DNA of 8,174 nt from an uncultured bacterium (GTDB taxonomy: Bacteria; Desulfobacterota; Desulfobulbia; Desulfobulbales; Desulfobulbaceae): the NCBI GenBank assembly GCA_903896915.1, contig CAITZN010000623.1, forward strand, positions 1-8,174. The letters run 5' to 3'. The notes beneath the pieces were generated by a model. The model had not been told where the DNA came from. It made no database searches and saw only the letters and a list, made by a program, of their open reading frames with translations. A program made the position numbers and the translations under genes. Of the stretch, positions 6,458 through 8,174 are shown one piece after another; the first letter of the stretch is position 1, and each line of letters begins with the position of its first letter.

Positions 6458-7603
6458 ATGTTCGTAAAAAAAATAAAAGTATTGGTGGTTGATGACACCA
6501 TAGTCTATCGAAAGGCTGTCAGCGATATCCTCTCCGAAATGCCGGGTATTGAAGTGGTAGGTGTCGCCCACAACGGAAAAATTGCTGTTTCAAAAATTCA
6601 AACTCTCAAACCCGATCTTCTGACTCTTGATATCGAAATGCCCGAAATGAACGGTATTGAGGTGCTCCAGTATCTTCAACAACATGCTCCGCAAGTCTCG
6701 GCCATCATGGTTTCCACGCTGACCAGTGAAGGGGGCGACATGACAATGCGCGCCTTGGAACTAGGCGCATATGATTTTATTCTCAAGCCCAGTGCAACAA
6801 ATATTGAAGCAAGCAAGCAGCACCTTCGCACCTTGCTGACCCCACTGATCAAAGCCTTTCAGACCGGTCGCACTACAATAGGGTCGCTCCAATCAGGGGC
6901 ACGGAGTGGTGTCCTTGCTCGAAAAACGACAACTACAACAACCAGCGACACGCGCACTTTCCCTACAGCTTCGATAGACCGCAAAAGCATTGCACCGGGA
7001 ACGGGTACAACTATCCGGCGTCATGGGAAATCCGAGATTGTTACCATTGGCATTTCCACAGGTGGACCGAATGCACTTGCCAGGATGATGCCTATGCTTC
7101 CTGGAGATCTCGGTGTCCCTGTCGTTATCGTCCAGCACATGCCACCTGTATTCACGAAATCTCTAGCCAACAGTCTCAACGCAAAATGCGCATTGACCGT
7201 CAAAGAAGCTCAAGATGGCGAAGCCATACAAGCAAATATCGTATACATTGCTCCTGGTGGTAAACAGATGAAATTGGTAGCTTCTGCTGATGGATTAAAC
7301 CGCTTGATCAAAATAACCGACGATCCGCCCGAGAACTCCTGTAAACCGTCAGCAGATTACTTGTTTCGCTCCATAGCTGATTATTATGTTGGCCGGGCAA
7401 CAGCGGTTATCATGACAGGGATGGGCTCAGATGGAACCAAAGGACTGCAAATTCTCAAACAAAAAGGCACTTTAATTATTGGACAGAATGAGGCGAGTTG
7501 TGTTGTCTATGGTATGCCCAAGGCTCCGGCTGAACTCGGCCTGACCGATGTGGTTGTACCGTTGGACAAGATTGCAGGCGAAATAGTCAAATCAATTAAA
7601 TAA
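6458..7603 (+). CDS. cheB: Chemotaxis receptor glutamate methylesterase/deamidase CheB
   Basis: CheB removes methyl groups from receptor glutamates, and in many species deamidates receptor glutamines, to reset chemoreceptor sensitivity. The 381-residue protein has an N-terminal receiver domain (about 4-125) with acidic Asp12/Asp13, phospho-acceptor Asp58 in TLDIEMPEMNG, Ser86/Thr87 and Lys110. A Thr/Ser-rich linker (about 136-190) includes six threonines in a row at 157-162. The C-terminal methylesterase domain (about 192-381) has the expected catalytic triad Ser200 in GISTGGP, His227 in QHMPP and Asp325 in GMGSDG. Phosphorylation by CheA would relieve inhibition by the receiver. The linker is longer than in E. 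coli CheB (349 residues overall). The ATG at 6458 fits the family N-terminus and no alternative start codon lies just upstream, yet no Shine-Dalgarno is visible before it. It is followed by cheR after 24 bp. Confidence 0.96.
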   Translation: MFVKKIKVLVVDDTIVYRKAVSDILSEMPGIEVVGVAHNGKIAVSKIQTLKPDLLTLDIEMPEMNGIEVLQYLQQHAPQVSAIMVSTLTSEGGDMTMRALELGAYDFILKPSATNIEASKQHLRTLLTPLIKAFQTGRTTIGSLQSGARSGVLARKTTTTTTSDTRTFPTASIDRKSIAPGTGTTIRRHGKSEIVTIGISTGGPNALARMMPMLPGDLGVPVVIVQHMPPVFTKSLANSLNAKCALTVKEAQDGEAIQANIVYIAPGGKQMKLVASADGLNRLIKITDDPPENSCKPSADYLFRSIADYYVGRATAVIMTGMGSDGTKGLQILKQKGTLIIGQNEASCVVYGMPKAPAELGLTDVVVPLDKIAGEIVKSIK

Positions 7604-7627
7604 CGGCTTCCTTCAAATACGATCATC

Positions 7628-8174
7628 ATGCTTAAAATATCCTCTGAAGAGATCAAGCTTATCACCAAATATATCTACGAGATATCGGGGATACATCTCG
7701 ATGAAAGTAAAAAATATCTTCTTGAAACCCGACTGAGCGCTATCGCAGAGGAAAACGGATGTCTAACCTACCAAGATTTCTATAAAAAATCTAAAGCTGA
7801 TGCGACAAAAGTTATTGAGCGCAAGATCATTGACGCAATCTCCACTAATGAAACATTGTTCTTTCGCGACAGCGGTCCTTTTGAATTACTCCAACACAAA
7901 ATATTTCCGGAACTGATCGACGCACGCTCTTCAAAAAATCCTCACATGAAAACTTCATTGAAGGTATGGAGTGCCGCCAGTTCAACCGGACAAGAACTCT
8001 ATTCAGTTGCTATTGTTTTGCAGCAATTGCTAGGAGATCTATCCAAATATAACATAAAACTTTCTGGTACGGACATATCGGATGCTGCCGTTGCCCAAGC
8101 TAGCAGTGGCAAATACAACAAATTTGAAATTGAACGAGGCCTCGCCAGGGATAAACTTACCAAATATTTTACGA
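7628..8174 (+). CDS. cheR: Chemoreceptor glutamate methyltransferase CheR, C-terminus cut by window edge
   Basis: CheR transfers methyl groups from S-adenosylmethionine to receptor glutamates, opposing CheB. From the ATG at 7628 there are 182 open codons to the window edge. The N-terminal all-helical domain covers about 1-70 (MLKISSEEIKLITKYIYEIS, then LETRLSAIAEENG). The signature STNETLFFRD follows at 72-81, the SAM-binding motif WSAASSTGQELYSVAI at 114-129, GTDIS at 147-151, and the segment SGKYNKFEIERGLARDKLTKYF at 160-181. Full CheR proteins are about 270-290 residues, so roughly 100 are missing. The SAM motif differs from the usual CSTGEEPYS, with Ser for Cys, Gln for the first Glu and Leu for Pro. 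No clear Shine-Dalgarno precedes the ATG; it starts 24 bp after cheB ends and may depend on translational coupling. It is the fourth gene of the operon. Confidence 0.94.
   Translation, partial: MLKISSEEIKLITKYIYEISGIHLDESKKYLLETRLSAIAEENGCLTYQDFYKKSKADATKVIERKIIDAISTNETLFFRDSGPFELLQHKIFPELIDARSSKNPHMKTSLKVWSAASSTGQELYSVAIVLQQLLGDLSKYNIKLSGTDISDAAVAQASSGKYNKFEIERGLARDKLTKYFT

Noticed and set aside
1..8174. CRISPR arrays, tRNA/rRNA genes, insertion sequences, phage or defence genes
   Set aside because: No spaced direct repeats, cloverleaf-like sequences, transposase or integrase motifs were seen on either strand.

Overview
The window is ordinary chromosomal bacterial DNA of moderate GC content, with coding sequence over most of its length. 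It holds two unrelated blocks. The best guess at the organism is a Gram-negative of the Desulfobacterota (former Deltaproteobacteria), perhaps Desulfobulbales-like. This rests on the hisI-hisG-engB gene order, the style of the HisG and CheR motifs, and a hybrid CheA with a fused receiver domain. It is a family-level impression, not a database result.

Left block (1-1821, minus strand): transcription runs right to left through hisI (phosphoribosyl-AMP cyclohydrolase), hisG (long-form ATP phosphoribosyltransferase) and engB/ysxC (ribosome-assembly GTPase, cut by the left edge). Spacing is tight (31 and 48 bp), so this looks like one operon. A good sigma-70-like promoter lies about 90 bp upstream of hisI. 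It pairs histidine biosynthesis steps 1 and 3 with a ribosome biogenesis factor.

Middle (1822-2952): a 381-bp divergent intergenic region carries the hisI promoter on one strand and a strong-looking promoter on the other. The second promoter drives a small monocistronic gene for a SlyD-like FKBP peptidyl-prolyl isomerase (2203-2643). A 309-bp AT-rich spacer follows, with a weaker candidate promoter for the chemotaxis operon.

Right block (2953-8174, plus strand): a chemosensory operon cheA-cheW-cheB-cheR, with cheR cut by the right edge. CheA is a 959-residue hybrid: Hpt domain, acidic linker with no recognisable P2 domain, dimerisation helices, ATPase, two CheW-like domains and a C-terminal receiver domain. 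The first CheW-like domain is interrupted by a charged insert of about 60 residues. CheW is a stand-alone coupling protein. CheB (receiver plus methylesterase) and CheR (methyltransferase) form the adaptation pair that acts on chemoreceptor glutamates. No free-standing cheY, cheD, cheZ or receptor gene lies in the window, so the CheA-borne receiver may be the output or a phosphate sink. It recalls the FrzE type of CheA-CheY fusion.

No mobile element, CRISPR array, tRNA or rRNA is visible, and I see no clear evidence of a new system. The points most worth a second look are the CheA architecture and its insert, the paired hairpins before a cheB start that lacks a Shine-Dalgarno sequence, and substitutions in normally conserved motifs of HisG and CheR.
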